Source of the DNA: Pelargonium x hortorum
Lineage: Eukaryota > Streptophyta > Magnoliopsida > Geraniales > Geraniaceae
Length of the DNA stretch: 64,000 bases
Direction: 5' to 3'
NCBI GenBank assembly: GCA_036897525.1
Contig: JAYMTJ010000006.1
Coordinates: forward strand, 124,001 to 188,000
Shown: in pieces, positions 12,442 through 25,966 of the stretch
How positions within the stretch are numbered: the first letter of the stretch is position 1
Layout: each line of letters opens with the position of its first letter
The notes under the pieces: generated by a model
What the model was told of the DNA's origin: nothing
The model's input: the letters and a program-made list of their open reading frames with translations, nothing else
Database searches by the model: none
Position numbers and translations under genes: made by a program

Positions 12442-15400
12442 TATAAGGGGAAGAGTTTTTACAAAAGGTTTACGCAATTACTAATTAATAAAGTCCTTGT
12501 AAGATTACAAGGCAATAAAAAACTTACGAAAGCGGTATTCTACTTGCATAAGGATTTTACTAAGTCTATATTTCCAGTTCTGTGTTGTTAAGCGCATGGC
12601 TCTGAAAAACACAAGTATAAAAATTAGAATTTAAAAGGTATTCCCTGTATAGGTATAGGAAACCACGAGGTAATCAAGTATCTTAACTGCAGAGTTATGT
12701 CCCTTTTATTTGCTCTAGTTTTTACCTGCCACAAAGTTAGGGGATAGCTTCAGTAAATCGAGACTAAACGTAAAGAAAACTTCAGGATAAGAGAGCTTTT
12801 TCCCCTGTGGGGCACTCGCTTAGCTCATAGAGCTTTAGCTTATTAATTAACACTACAACAAACAGGTAGAGTTAATTTGGAGTCTTTTAGGAGACATATA
12901 AAAATAGAAAATGTATTTCATTAAGAAGCTTTTCTTTTTGATAAAGTCGTAAATTGGATTTCAGTAAAAGAAGCGGCTCATAAAATGTAACCTAGAATAA
13001 AAACCAAGAAATTAGAAACTTTTTAATAAAATAAGTTAGGAAATTTGCAATAAATATAAGTGAAACATTCCATTTTATCTGAAGTACAAGGAAATAGTAT
13101 TCAAATTTGTAGATTAAACCGGTGGATAGAGCCTTTTTTTATTCGCCGTTCACTGTACCATGTTTTTTAAATTTAGAAAGGGTAGTTCTCTTTCTAAATC
13201 CGATAGAATGAATGTATATAGTTCACAGTCCAAAGAATATATAAGTGATTGGGATAAGAAAAAGACTGGGTTCGGTCTACAGTTACAGTAATACTGGAAT
13301 CCTTGTATAGAAGAGAAGGTTGAACTAGCATAGCAGCGGGATAGCTTATTAAGTACGTATTATTAAATCTAAGTCATGGGTAAGTTACATACAGGTTTTT
13401 TTAAGCTCTTTATGAGTCTTATCCTCAATCCAAGAGCCAAAGTTATCAGTCCCTTTTATCCTACTAAGGCTGTAGCTTCTTAACTAGTTTACTACAGGAA
13501 TTTTCCTAGCCTTGTGCTGGACTTACTTATAGTATAAAATCCAGTCTCACTTTGATTAGTAGAAATGGGGTTTTTAGAGCTATAAAATGGGCAACTTAAC
13601 AATCAAAAATTAACTTTAATTGAACTTCCGAAATAACCCAAATTTCCGCAGGTTATAAGACAGCAGCACCCATAAGGAAGGGATATAGCCGGTATCAAGA
13701 AAGGTCTGACTCGTAAGATAAAGTAAAACTCAACATTTTAAGGAAGAGGGTTTAGCTATGAAGATAGATAAGAAATATGAGAAAGTCTCTGTGTTTCCAG
13801 TTTCTAGTTATAGGGAAAGGGTAAAACCTAACTTGGAGGTTCCTTTTCTAGACAGGAAGTTTCTACTAGATTATCCATCTATTTCTAAAGATATTCATAC
13901 AATAAGTACAAGTACTATAACTAAAAAGAAGTATAGCAGCTAAGAAACAAGGTGTGTATAAGAGTATAAGAAGAGAAGTCTAGCTTATAGGGGGTAGGTA
14001 TGAAGGTTGAGAAGAGAAGAAGAAGAAGATGGGTTATTTGGGCATGAATAAGAAAGCAGCTACAACGACTAAACAAGGGATCCGCAAGTACAAGCTGCAA
14101 TAAGAGGAGTAAGGTCCATAAGATAGTTATAATAGCTAATATAAGAAAATAAACATAGGTATGAGTAAACAAGCTGTGATACAGACTTCAGTAATATAGG
14201 CATTAAGAAAATAGGTCCTTTTAAGATATTGATACAGAAACATCAAAGTAAGAAGTAGATTAGTGAAAGTCCGCTTTTCTTGTTGTTAGACATTTTGAGT
14301 TTCCTAGACAGGATTTTATAAGTATACGTAAGGCAATTTCTTATATTCTACGAAAAGAAATTCAGGAAGTATTTAAGTATTTCAAGAGTAAGACAGGTAC
14401 AATAAAGAAGTCTCGGGAATTCTAAATAAATATAAAAGAAGCCTTGGAAAGCCCACATCACGAGTTCTAAGCGCGTTGTACAAAGGAAACCCGGGGCCCT
14501 CTTGTTGTTTTTTTTTTAATTGCCTTCTAAATTACTAAGAGTTAAGTTTTTCCTTAGAATTTTCACTAAGAGAGTTCCTTTTTTCAGTGAGAACTTAGTC
14601 TTCTAGAAAACCTTCACCTAATTCCTTCCGACTTTTTGGCTATTGCCTAGAGGCACCTCTTTAGGCATTGCAACTTAATAGGAAATAAACTGACTTAGTT
14701 CACTCATACTAGCTATTACCACTTTTCGTCTAATCAGCTACTATTTTTTACTAAACCGGGGTTGGGTTGGGCTATAAGCTAAATAAAGTTTGACTTACGA
14801 GAGTTATCGCGGACAAAGGGCTCTCTAGAAGATTCTGGGTTAATGCTCTATTCTATCTCTTCTATTTGTGAAAAATAGTAATCATCTATGGATTTATATA
14901 TGCCCCTACTTGTAGTATGCTGAAACTCTGAATTAATTATTTTGAGTGGGTATATATGAAGGAATCTTAAACATGTATTTGTTAAAAACGGATCTTGAAA
15001 ACTTTCTTATTAACAACCCTGTCTGTACTAAGCGACAAAGAATAAAAAGAGTATAATAGTATAGAGAAAGTTTCTATATCTATCTATCTATTTCAACAAT
15101 ATAGGGCCTACTAGTTGAGGATAGTTCTTTTGGGTTCTGTCTAGAAATATCTAAGAAGGAGACTCCCGTTTTGGTAGACTTGGTCACAAAGATGTGTATC
15201 GTCATAAGAAGTTCGGAGGTCAGTATAGTATAGTATAAATATGTTATCGTTTTAGCTCTTTGTAATTATTACGGATATAAATGTCGGCAAATCAAGAGAA
15301 ACAATATGATTATGGTACGAAGTAATGCTTTTTTCTGTAGTCTAGTTTAGCGGAGCACTTTTTATGACTAAAAAGCTTGACTTGTAAAATATGAGGGAAG

Positions 15401-16199
15401 ATGAAAGTTAAGGCATATGAAAAAAAGGGGGTCATTCAATTAACTAATAGAAACCCGCTGTACTCCTTATTAAAAACCCCGCTAAAGATTTTCCTTATTG
15501 TAATTTGGGCTGTACTAACCCTTGTTAAATAGGACAAAGTAGGGACATCAGCAGTGCTTTGTATAATGAATGAGCGCCCGGGAATCCTAGGTTTTCTATA
15601 TACTGGATACTGGATTTTGACTCCCTCCTGTTGGGGCTTTTGAGAATTCTATTCTATAAGGAGTCCTTGCCCAATTTATACTTGGGTATTCCTTCAAATC
15701 GCTGTTGGCAACCGTATAAATAAACTCTAACAGTAGCTGGGATCTAAAAACTAAAGAGTAAATAGGTCAAATCTAAAGTGTTAGGCTTTTTTCAAGATGA
15801 AACCTCCTGGCGGTCCTTTATGTTATATATTATTCTTAGAAGTTCCTCTTCAAAACTTATTTAGTATCTTTCTTTGCTTTACTTTTCCAACTCTATTTTC
15901 TGGATATTTAAAGTATACTGGTCGAACAAGGATATAACTATATAGCACAAATAAAAGGGGTTTTTTGAGTGAGAGTTTTCTTTAGATTCTGGTTCCGCTA
16001 AAAAGATTTTAAGGAATAAGTTGAAGCTGTTGTTGTAGTACCTCCTGTCAATTCTCTCCGGGCCTGGGAAAGCTCATTCATTAATAGGCAGCTTTCTAGT
16101 CTGCAAGCCATCAAATAGGGTTAGATATTAAGAATTCTCCTAAACCCTTGTTCAGGAAAAGGGGGAATAAAATGGAATATATGAAATGAAATCCAAGCC

Positions 16200-19100
16200 A
16201 ATTGAAAATGTATCCAACAAAGGTTTTCTATTTTAAGTTTAAGGGCACTATCTGGTCCTGGTCCTAGTTTGGTCTATGGAGGTTTACTAGTTGCTAAGTG
16301 TTCAAGGGTGGAACTGATTAAGCTCAATGCCCTTATTTTATGTTACGAGAGATCCTTCTCTTGCAGCTTTAACGAGATAAGAATTGTTATAATATAATAA
16401 GTAAGGGAAGTTTTTCTTCTGTAAGCTGGTAAAGGTGTTAATACAATGTCAAAGAAACCCGGTTCTATTTTCTTTTGGAAGCAAGTTAGTTTATCTTGAT
16501 AAAGGAGGATTCTGATAATTGTGTATAGCTGGATAACAGAGACTTTCTTTCCCAGAGTAGAGGAGATTCCCTTTTCTCCTTTGAGTTGATAGTATTTTCA
16601 AGATCTTGTAACTCTATTTTAGTTTAGGAAGGTGTAATACCTTTCTTTTAGTTGTAAAGCTGAGAATCCTAAGAATTTGTATTGTATTAGTATTTCCTTA
16701 TGAACAATATTCCTGGGATTGATTGTTGGAGCTAAAGGTCAAACCAAGTGCAGATTCTTGTCTAATGGAAACGAGTTGCTCGTTGTTCTAAAGGAAGTGG
16801 AGCTGATGGAAGTAGTTCTTCTGATAGCAAGGATAATAATAGATAGATAATTGTAGCTCTGAAGTATTCTGGGTTTTGTAAAGCTAGGAAAGTTTCTTCT
16901 GTGTAGGTTCTGGAGTCAGGAGTATGAGTATTAGACTTTATTTATCAGATTCTCCAACTGTTTAGGATAGATACAATAGAGAACTCCTCATGGTTGGGAT
17001 TTGAAGGCTAAGGAGTTAAAGAAGTCTGTAGCTAAAGGTGTATTTGACATAAACAGGATTCTATCTCTTTGGGTTTCGCAAGCTAGGAACTCTATTATAT
17101 AATTGGGAGCTCTTGTGGATGTTAGTCCAGCTAATTGTATTCTGTATAGTAAGGCTAATAAAGGTGATAATCCTAGTATGGGATAAGCGCTAAAGGAGTT
17201 AAAGAATTGCTTCTAAGAATCTAAGAAATGAGTTCCTGTTTGTAAGTTTAGGAGTCAATACAATAAATAATTCTTTGCTTTGTCTCTTGCAGCTAATGGA
17301 GTGTAGCTATTAGGAAGGTATGTATCTCGCTTTAATCTTACTATTCAACTATTCCTGATTTTATCTTGCTTATGGATTCCAGCCTGTATAAGCAGTACAA
17401 GTTCTTTTACTTTTAACCAATATTCAGGTACATGAATCTAAAAGTCCTCCGTCATTCAATGCTTCTTAGCAGTCCTTGTTTGTGTAGATAAATAACACCT
17501 TTATCTTGTAAGTACAATTCGATAGACCAACTTCTTCTTGAGAACCAACTAGACTAGAAATCCTCTTATCTTACCAAGTTCTTCAGTTGCTTTGATCTAT
17601 TACCATTTACCTTGAGGGAATGTCCTTCTTGTAGCTCTTTTGATTGACAGTTGTTTTTAGGGAAGACAGTCCTATGACGGTCAGGGTTTGTTAGTGCTTT
17701 CTGAATTCATTTGCTTCGACTTAGCTGGTAAAGGTAAAGGTGTAAATTAATGTATTCTTTCTTTGTAATGGACTAGAGATCTCTTAATCAACAAGTTTCC
17801 TAATCTTAACATTCTTAGAGGTTCCTGTAAGGTACGAAGTTCAACATTCTTTATCTTGATCTTGATTCCGATCTAACTAAATAGAAGGCATAAGTAAGTA
17901 AGATTTTTGTAGATGTTCTAATTCTAATGGGAATAACCGGTCTAATAACATATAAGCTGTTGAAAGCAGTGCTGCGAAGATCTTTATATCAAGCAAATCC
18001 TCCGTTTAGCCGGAAGTCTTAGATTTTGTATTCCAGTGGTTTAGGCCAAGCTGCTAAAGGTCTAGAAGCTAATAAAGACTAATTAAGTTCCTGTGATGTA
18101 ACTATAGGAATTGCAGATAATGGTAACAGATTCTATTTGTTTTAGTTGTTGGTACGAGGTGCTTTTTGAGGATTAATGGATATACAGAAACAGATAATTG
18201 TTGCTACAGGATTAGAATTCCCGGTTAATTGGAAAGCTAAAGGACTCAATGGTTTCAGGTAGGAATCGTTGTTACCATTAAAGAATTGTTTGTTCTAATG
18301 GAATCTAATTAATGTCTTAGGGTGCAAAGGTGTTCTTGCAAGGAAATCTCAGACAGTATTCTTTACCAAGGCTAACTTATGAATTTCCTAACTTGTTTGT
18401 CCATTCAGGTACTTTTTTTCTGGTAAGTTGTACTAATATCTTCCTAACCGAACTAGAAATCCTATTGTATTAGTTCTTCAAAGATAGCTTTCAGATAGCT
18501 AGGAATTCATTTGTATTCTTGAGTAGTTTCCTTAACAGGTATCGACCAAGGTAAACTTCAACATTTTCGAGTACGCTTCTAGTCAGTAACTAGCTAGTAA
18601 CGCTTATATGACTGACAGCAGGTTTTGTTAAGGAATCAATCCGATAATTCTAATGGAAACGGATTCTCTAACATCTTTGTAATGGAAATCTCACTTTCAT
18701 GTGCGGATAAGCAATTAAAGGAGTTCAAAAGATAAGCTAATATGGAGTTGTATTCTTTGGCAAGTTGCTAACAACTAAGAATTCTAGAAGTTCCAGTGTA
18801 ACTAGTAACTTAAACTTGTAGGAGAATTGTTGCTTTTGGTATCCTTAGACCCGGATATTCCTATTCATTCCCTTTGAGATTAGGAACTTACTCTCTAAAT
18901 GGGTATTCTTCTGTGCTTGGCATTGTTCTAATGGTATTGCAGTGTTATAATGGAGGCTTCTCTTTCCTTTGTTTGGCAGCATATCTTGATGAAAGCTTTA
19001 TTCCGATCTATCAGGTTTAGCCTGTCAAGGTGTTCAACAGATGTCTTAGAATTACCGGTTAAAGTTGGAAAGGATAACATAACTGAATCTAAAGTTTATT

Positions 19101-20200
19101 TCTTTGTAATGGACATAAGCGCTTAGAGGGAGTCTCAACACAACATCTGGGATTGAAGGCAAAGGAGGTCGAGAAGATTCTGTCTTCTTGGTCTAGGAAT
19201 TGCAGCTCTATTGTAGCACTATTGTAACTATTTAGGAAAGTGCCTGGATAACAAGTAATATAGGATTCTATTGTTGCTGAGTATTCGATTTGGGGAGTTT
19301 AGGAAAGTACTGTCTAGTATTCTCTAATTCTTTTGGGATAGCAAGGACAGTTGAGATTTTCTATTCCTTTGTATTAGTTCTTCAGCAGGTCTGTATAGCT
19401 ATAGCAGGCAAACGAGTTAATTGTGTTAGCTATTCTCAATTCCGTAGATTAGAGATGTTGATTCCGTATTCTTGTCAAGAGCTTTCCATCTTCCGTAATA
19501 GGTGCTAAAGGATTCAAAGACTTAAAGAGTTCCCGTTTATTTAGAGTCAATGTATTCCTGAGCTTATTGGATAAACTGATATCTTCCATTTCTCTTGGTT
19601 TCTTAGCAGTCAGTCCAAAGCCGATGGAATCTCTTGTGTAGCTTTGTTGGCTAAATGGGGAGGATAATAGAAACGGATATTGTCTTGAGGTGCGGCTTTC
19701 AAGTGGAATAGAGTACTATTAGAGTAGAATGCTTTCCGAGCGCTAATGGTTTCAGCTTACCTTGGGCATGGGTACCGATATCTTAGCTGAGCGGTCTTGT
19801 AAGCAAGTTTATCTTGATGCTATGCTATAGAAAGCTTTCTACACCGATCTAAGTGTATTGATTGTGCAGCTATTTAGGATAACAGATTCTAAAGAAAACC
19901 GATTGACAGAGACAGTTCTCGGTTAAGCAGAAGTAATTAAAGGAATATAACACAAGAATCTTTGAGCTTATAGCCTAACCTAAGTCTTAATTAATGGAAA
20001 GCAATTCACTTTGTTTCTGAGATTCCTTTGAGTTGATATTCCTAGTAAGCCGGTTCTGGAGTATTAGAATTTCCATGATATTAGTTCTTCTAAGCGGATT
20101 GAAAAGGATATTCTATTCTCTATAGTCTTTAAAGTCCACTCCTATTCTTATTCTTACTTCCTTTCCGGGGTCTATCTAATTGCAAGCAGAGGACCCCAAT
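16200..20200. repeat. quasi-repetitive tract of recurring short words
   Basis: A non-coding tract in which short words return many times in different order. Examples are ATTCTAATGG (17931, 18647, and again at 26527), TCCTTTGAGTTGATA (16577-16591 and 20024-20038), and variants of GCTAAAGGAGTTAAAGAA (17008, 17190, 18717, 19502). It shares words with patches near 23.7-24.2, 26.3-26.8, 34.5-35.1 and 37.4-38.1 kb. No long exact repeat, coding frame or RNA was found. It resembles an old, much rearranged repeat family. The limits are approximate. Confidence 0.45.
18385..18409 (+). repeat. 25-bp repeat, copy 1 (inverted partner at 34557)
   Basis: These 25 bases, starting TTCCTAACTTGTTTG, recur exactly on the opposite strand at 34557-34581. 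The 16 bases AACTTATGAATTTCCT just upstream (18374-18389) also recur at 23895-23910, so three loci share pieces of one ancestral sequence. Confidence 0.8.
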
Positions 20201-22548
20201 TTCAGGGAATCCAACATTGTAGCTAAGAGGGTTCTACTATTTGTAACAGTTTTTTCTAGTAGGCTTTACTTTAAAGTGTAAGTTGGTTCTATATGGATAC
20301 TGTATGGCGTAAACCTCGTAACCAAGAAGATTTCCTCGGTAAAAGGATGTACTCTTTCTACTTCTAAGGTTTCAATCCTCTTTCTTAAATGATAAGCTAC
20401 ATATGGCAGGAGGTCTTTCTCCCGTAAGACGGGCTATCTATAAAGTCTAGAATTCTATCTAATAATTTCTATGTAATTAAGAGTAATACAAATACCACAA
20501 TAGCTACAAGCTTAAGTCTTTTGTTTGCCAGGTAATTAATACAAGTCTTTTTTATTTCACCAAGAAGGAATTATTGACTCCTTCACTACAAAAACAGGAA
20601 CTCATTTTTAGCTTTTCTAAGATTCTACAGTAGCTGCTGCACGCAAAGACAGAAACCCAGAGAATCCGGTTTCCCCACTAAGAATGTTCCCAAAACCAAC
20701 AAAGAAAACTAAAGAGCTTGCTTAAGAAATAGCTACACTTGGACAGCTTTCCCCCTATAATATACGGATTTACAGAGCAGTTCTAAACCTCTAATTCTGC
20801 ACCTTTGGTTGTTTTATCGTAAGCGTGCCAAACAGGGTTTCATTTGTCTTGCGCTCAGTACTTCAACTTATATTAGATTAAAAAAAAGGTAACTTATTTA
20901 ATTTAAGAAAAGAACTTTGTAAAAGGAAATCTTTATCTCAATCTCAGGAGTTACTCAATCTGGATACACTTAAAGTTAAAGGTTAACTAGTGCTTTATAG
21001 AGTTTATAAATGTCTTACCCACGATAGTCAATTTTTTCAATAAAAGGCTGTTTCTTTTACTAAACCGATTCTTAAGAAGCTCCTTTGATCATTTTTCAGA
21101 GGATTATGCTAGTATTTCTTTCCAAACCTAATGAAATGAAAAGCTTTACTTATATCAGAGCTCCTCTCTCTACTAATAAAGGGGTCCCCTTTAACTTTCG
21201 TACCTTGCTTGAGACTTCGAATAGAAAACACCCTCGCTTCCATTAGCTGCCCTTGATGAGGTATACGAGAACGGAATTGAATATAGAGATTTGCGAGTGC
21301 ATTGCTTATTGTATTCAAACTCAAGGCTTTTTTACTTAATTGTCAACTAAGGGTTCTAGTGGTTATTTATTATTAATTTGGCATATATGTGAGTTTCATC
21401 TTTCGTAGTAGGATACCCCACCCCTCAGATATCCCCTACAGGTCAAGATACTAGATCAAAGAGGCATGCATTTCGCTAGAAAAGGAATTAATTCGGTTTA
21501 TTAATAGATGAGGTGTGACTAGACTATATTATTTAAATCCTTTTTATTTCGTCAGGATCAGTGAAAACAATAGGCAGAAATCTACTAATAGTGAGAAAAA
21601 AGAAGTTCTTTTAAAGGGCTTAATCCTAGAAGATTCCTACAACTGTCATTATAGCGGGTCTTTCATTTTTGTAAATAAAAAAATTACTGACTGCCTTTCT
21701 AGTTAGGTTAGAGCGATTTCCTTAATATCTCTTTTAAGAGTCAAAAAAATGCGAAACTAAACAAGGAAGGGATATACAAGTTTTCTAAAGTGCTAGTAAG
21801 TATTGTACCACAAACCTGTTACTTTAGGGGTTTTTTGAAGTGTCGCACAAAGGGGAGTCGCCTCCAGGATACTTTAGGACATTCCACTATAGAAACTTGT
21901 CTATATTGAATGAATTCCAAATCAAGAGTAATCTTATAACATATAAGTTTTTATCTAGGAGTGTCCTTATACTCGGGCTTTTGCAGGAAAACAAAAGGCC
22001 AAACCGACATGAATAGCTAAGAGATATGTAACAAAATACAACAAGTTAAGCACCAAATATCTACCCTGGTATCCCTTACCTTATTACGGCGCCTCTTGTA
22101 AGGAATCCGCCTATTTTCTTTTTTTTATTAAGAGACTAAGACCCCGAAATGAAATAATTAAATGCCGCCACTAGTGACAGTAAAGCAATCCTGCTAGATA
22201 TTATGTCCATTTCAAGGGAAAATATATATAAGAAATATTGTATGTGTCTATACACCTCAGTAATAAACAAATAAAAAAGAGTTAATTTTCTAGAAAAGTA
22301 GGATTTTAGCTATATATTCGGAGCAGATACAAAAGGCTCTATCTAATAAAGTATATACCTCATCAAGAGATACGCCGGCGGTAACTCATTATTATTAATT
22401 CAATAATCAAAGCGACGTGTCCTACATTACACGGATCGGCCTAGTAGTTTTATCCCTTACGAGATAAATCGAAAAGATTACTAGAATAGATGGAACTCGG
22501 ACTGACCCTTTAGTATGTTATAATAAGAACTTGGCAGTGGATATAAAG

Positions 22549-22622
22549 ATAACCAAAACTCGAACCCGCGGCCATTAGCCCAAATGAAATTCGATTTAAC
22601 AATTACTAAAGCTCTAAGCTAC
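22549..22622 (-). pseudogene. tRNA-like remnant
   Basis: The minus strand has a T-arm-like GCGGG-TTCGAGT-TTTGG, where most pairs would be G-T. It is preceded by an A/T-rich stretch with the spacing of anticodon and D arms and starts near TAGCTTAGAGCTTTAG. The acceptor does not pair and the anticodon is unclear. It is reported as a decayed tRNA only because of the T-loop motif and spacing. Confidence 0.3.
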
Positions 22623-25567
22623 TTACAAGTTCTCGTTGTAAACAGGCAGACGTTAAAGTTATTTTCGGATGCTTTTTCTAATTCAAATTAGACTAAGAAT
22701 TAAGACATGAGAAAAGAAAGGGGGAACTTATTAATAAATATTGTATTCATATCTCGTCTCGGGAACAAAGCTAAGCACACTTCAAACTTTATTCTATGAC
22801 CAGAGTTGACGAAGACTTAAGAGCTGCTACTTAACTCTTACTCTAAATTGGGCTAAGGAAGCTTAAAAAGCATTAATAAGAACTTCCGTACACACAATTT
22901 AAGATATAGGACAGAGAACTCCTATGTATAAGTATTCACAGTTTTCTACTAAGAAGTGAAAAAAAGTACTAACCCAAGTTTTAGGCTTTCAAACCCGAAA
23001 TTTGAAGGAGCTTTTTCCCCTATTTCTTACCTGTGCCCTCCCCGTTTTTTTTATTAGTAAAAGCCCTTAGGTATCACAATACCTTACAAGGAATTCCTAC
23101 CTTCATTACTAGCCTTTTTTTGGTTTCCCAGGGACAGGGAGAAAATTTCTAAGTCTACCATAACAAGACTTTCAAATTTAGAGAAGTGTTAAGTAAGTTA
23201 ACTGGCCTACAAAACAAAAGTAGAACACTTTGTTGTTCCCCATTAGGTAGCTGTCGCATCAACACCCAGGAGTATCCGTTTACTCTCTAACCATAAAAAA
23301 AAGTAGTCCCTTTTGTGTAGAGAGAAAGTACTCCTTTCCCTTACCTCTAAGACTAACTAGACTTGTAGCGAACTTAATACTCTTGTCCTAAATACAGCAG
23401 GGTTCCTGGCCACTCATGCATTCTTCAATAATCTAAGACACTAGAATCCCAAGTACAAGCACTTTTACAGTCACATTATAAAGACAACTTTCTTTTCAAA
23501 TCAAATAAAAGCTAAGAAAAAGGGGTGTTTAGCATTAAAAAAAGCAAACAACAACTTATTGCATTTATTGGCAGTTTAGATACCGCGGTATATACCTTTT
23601 GCGTTCGATTTCTTGAATTGCTTATGTACTTTATCTATTTATTACCTTATGACCCTCCTAAGAAAACCGGAAGACTCTTAAATTGAATTCCTCCTTGTTG
23701 CTTATGATGGTAGTTACTGCAATAGAACTGACTAAGATGGTATGCTTTAGCTGACTGAACTTGACTACGCCGGTAAAGTAAAGGTGTTAATTAATTGTTC
23801 TGGGATAGCAAGCCCTCTGAAATGAACAGTATCTTCTAGTCTGGAACCCTTTTATGGTGGTATTGCCCCTTTTGGTATTGCTTTAGCCTCTGTCAACTTA
23901 TGAATTTCCTGTGAACCTGTCCATTTAACAGTAACTGGTATAGCTGGGATATCGCTCTTAAGCAACTATAGGGTATTCCGCGTAAGAAGTCTCGGTATGC
24001 ATATGAAACAAGTACTTTGAAAAATGAAGGACTTAAACCTGTGAATTGAAGGTCTTTTTCTTGTTGTACTAATTGAATTCTTGGTTATTGTCAATGAGGT
24101 AAAGCTAGCCAAGCGCGGTACAGTTTCTTGTTAGCTAGTGAAAGAAGGAATTGGAAAGAGAGATGGTAAGCCTTAAGGTTGCTGGAAAGCTATTTGTAGA
24201 AAATTATTGAAGATAGGCCTTGGGTAATTTGAATCCACAAATTTCTGTGTATAACTTGGCTTCATTATTAATATTAATAAAAAACTGGAATTGAGTCAAA
24301 TTCGGGAGTAATAATCGGGGTTCGGTACTTCAGAAACCTATTGTATGCCCTTTTCGCGAGCTAGATACCATTTTATTTTAGCAGCAGCCCCTTTTTTTTG
24401 GGCCGGGGCAGTTTTCTAAAAATAAAGAAATTCTTGTTACTTTTTGTTACCATTATTTAAGACAACCTATACCCCTCTTCATACACGTAATTCTTAGAAA
24501 ATCCCTTGTTTTCGAAATAAATCATAGAGCCCGATAAGAGAGTAATTATTCCCAAAAACCTTACAAAATGAAACAGTTTACCGCTTTTTATTTTACACCA
24601 ATAAGAAAAAAAGTATAAGCACTTAAATGAAATAACAAATGGATTTGGTATAATACTCCTAATAATAAGGGCCTATAACCATTGTCTAACTCTCCAAGAA
24701 AAAAAGGAATGCTAGTCCTCGTGAATATGGATCAAAGAAGGAGATCCGTATAATTCACTTTTGACTTTTTTTAGGATTCCTGGTAAATAGTTTAAGGAAG
24801 TTCTGTTATTTCTGGTCATAATAGTGTAAGGTGTTCTAAACTTAATACTACTGGAGGCCTTAACCTCGTAAACAAAGGTACTCCGTAAAGTAAAAGAGAT
24901 TCATATTTATATACTACTAAAGCTCTAGCCTCCGTAACGATAAGAGCAAAAACCAAGAGGAATTCTGCTTACTTAACAACAGAGAACAACATCTAAGAAA
25001 AGTAAAGGCATACTCCTATAACTGACTATTTAGAACAAGTTATTGCAGTATAACTCTCTATACTCTCTCATGGAAGACTTTCCCCTAGCTAGAGCTCCAT
25101 TAGAATAATAAGACGGGTATCTCCCATTACATTAGATATCTCCAGCTCCCCTAACTCCTCTCCTGGGTAAATCTTATCTAGTTTATTAGCTTCTCTTAAA
25201 TTAGGTTGCGTTAAGCGGCTCTTTATAGATTAGTATACTCTTCATGTTGGTTTAGGATAGGCTCCCTTCCAGTACTTTTGTTTGTAAAAACATATAAGTC
25301 GGAAGAATCCTAGGTCACTTCAGTTTCAAGCGATAGCTAGAGATATGAAAGGGTTTCCTCTAGGGTACTTTCAGCCGGGAAATGTTATATGCTTTATTGG
25401 AATCCTGATTAACATGGGAGCCCCTGTAGTAAACTAATTGTATGCCCTTGCGGACCTTAGTTTCATTGGTTAGTTATAAAATTATTAGATGTTATACTTC
25501 AGCATAACATAAGGCACTGCTAATATAAGAAGAGGATTTCTAGAGGAAAGATTTCTTTTAATAAATC

Positions 25568-25966
25568 CTATAATTTGGGATTCCAAAAATACTTGATTGA
25601 AAGAAGCTCACTCAGGGTTAAACATATATCAAAATAGTGTACATTCCCAAAAACTGCTCTAACCGAATCCAAGGATTTCCTTAAATTGAAAACTCTAATA
25701 ATAAAAGCAAAGTCGGTGAGTAGAGAATACTCTTTTAGAAAACTTAAAGTACCAGCTCCTTTTGAAATTTCCTTAGGATAGAAAACCCATATATCTGACA
25801 ACTCTAACAACAAACCCTTTCTGAAATGGAAAGAATGAAGGAAAAGATTCTCTCTAGTCAAGTGTACCGCCTTTCTAAAAAGGAGTGGTCTATACTTTTT
25901 CTTTTTTTTCATAACGCCCATATAAGGAAAGGAGCTACAATACTTTTGGTATAAAGTAAATAGCAA
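25568..25966 (-). CDS. hypothetical ORF, 132 codons, probably chance
   Basis: The longest frame in the window (MLFTLYQKYCSSFPYMGV to SELLSIKYFWNPKL). It has an A/T-driven composition rich in Phe, Leu, Ser and Lys, no clear membrane topology, no recognised domain and no neighbouring gene. At roughly one stop in 14 codons, about one frame of this length is expected by chance in 64 kb read in six frames. It is listed for completeness only. Confidence 0.12.
   Translation of the reverse strand: MLFTLYQKYCSSFPYMGVMKKKKKYRPLLFRKAVHLTRENLFLHSFHFRKGLLLELSDIWVFYPKEISKGAGTLSFLKEYSLLTDFAFIIRVFNLRKSLDSVRAVFGNVHYFDICLTLSELLSIKYFWNPKL

Larger units (their letters stand above)
7897..16199. other. AT-rich spacer
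   Basis: I see no gene here. It holds a 10-bp tandem duplication and a short hexanucleotide repeat. Stop codons are dense in all frames. Confidence 0.6.

Noticed and set aside
20163-20198. Inverted GGGGTC / GACCCC pair
   Set aside because: A six-base stem with a loop of about 20 bases, no gene beside it, and no sign that it is a terminator.
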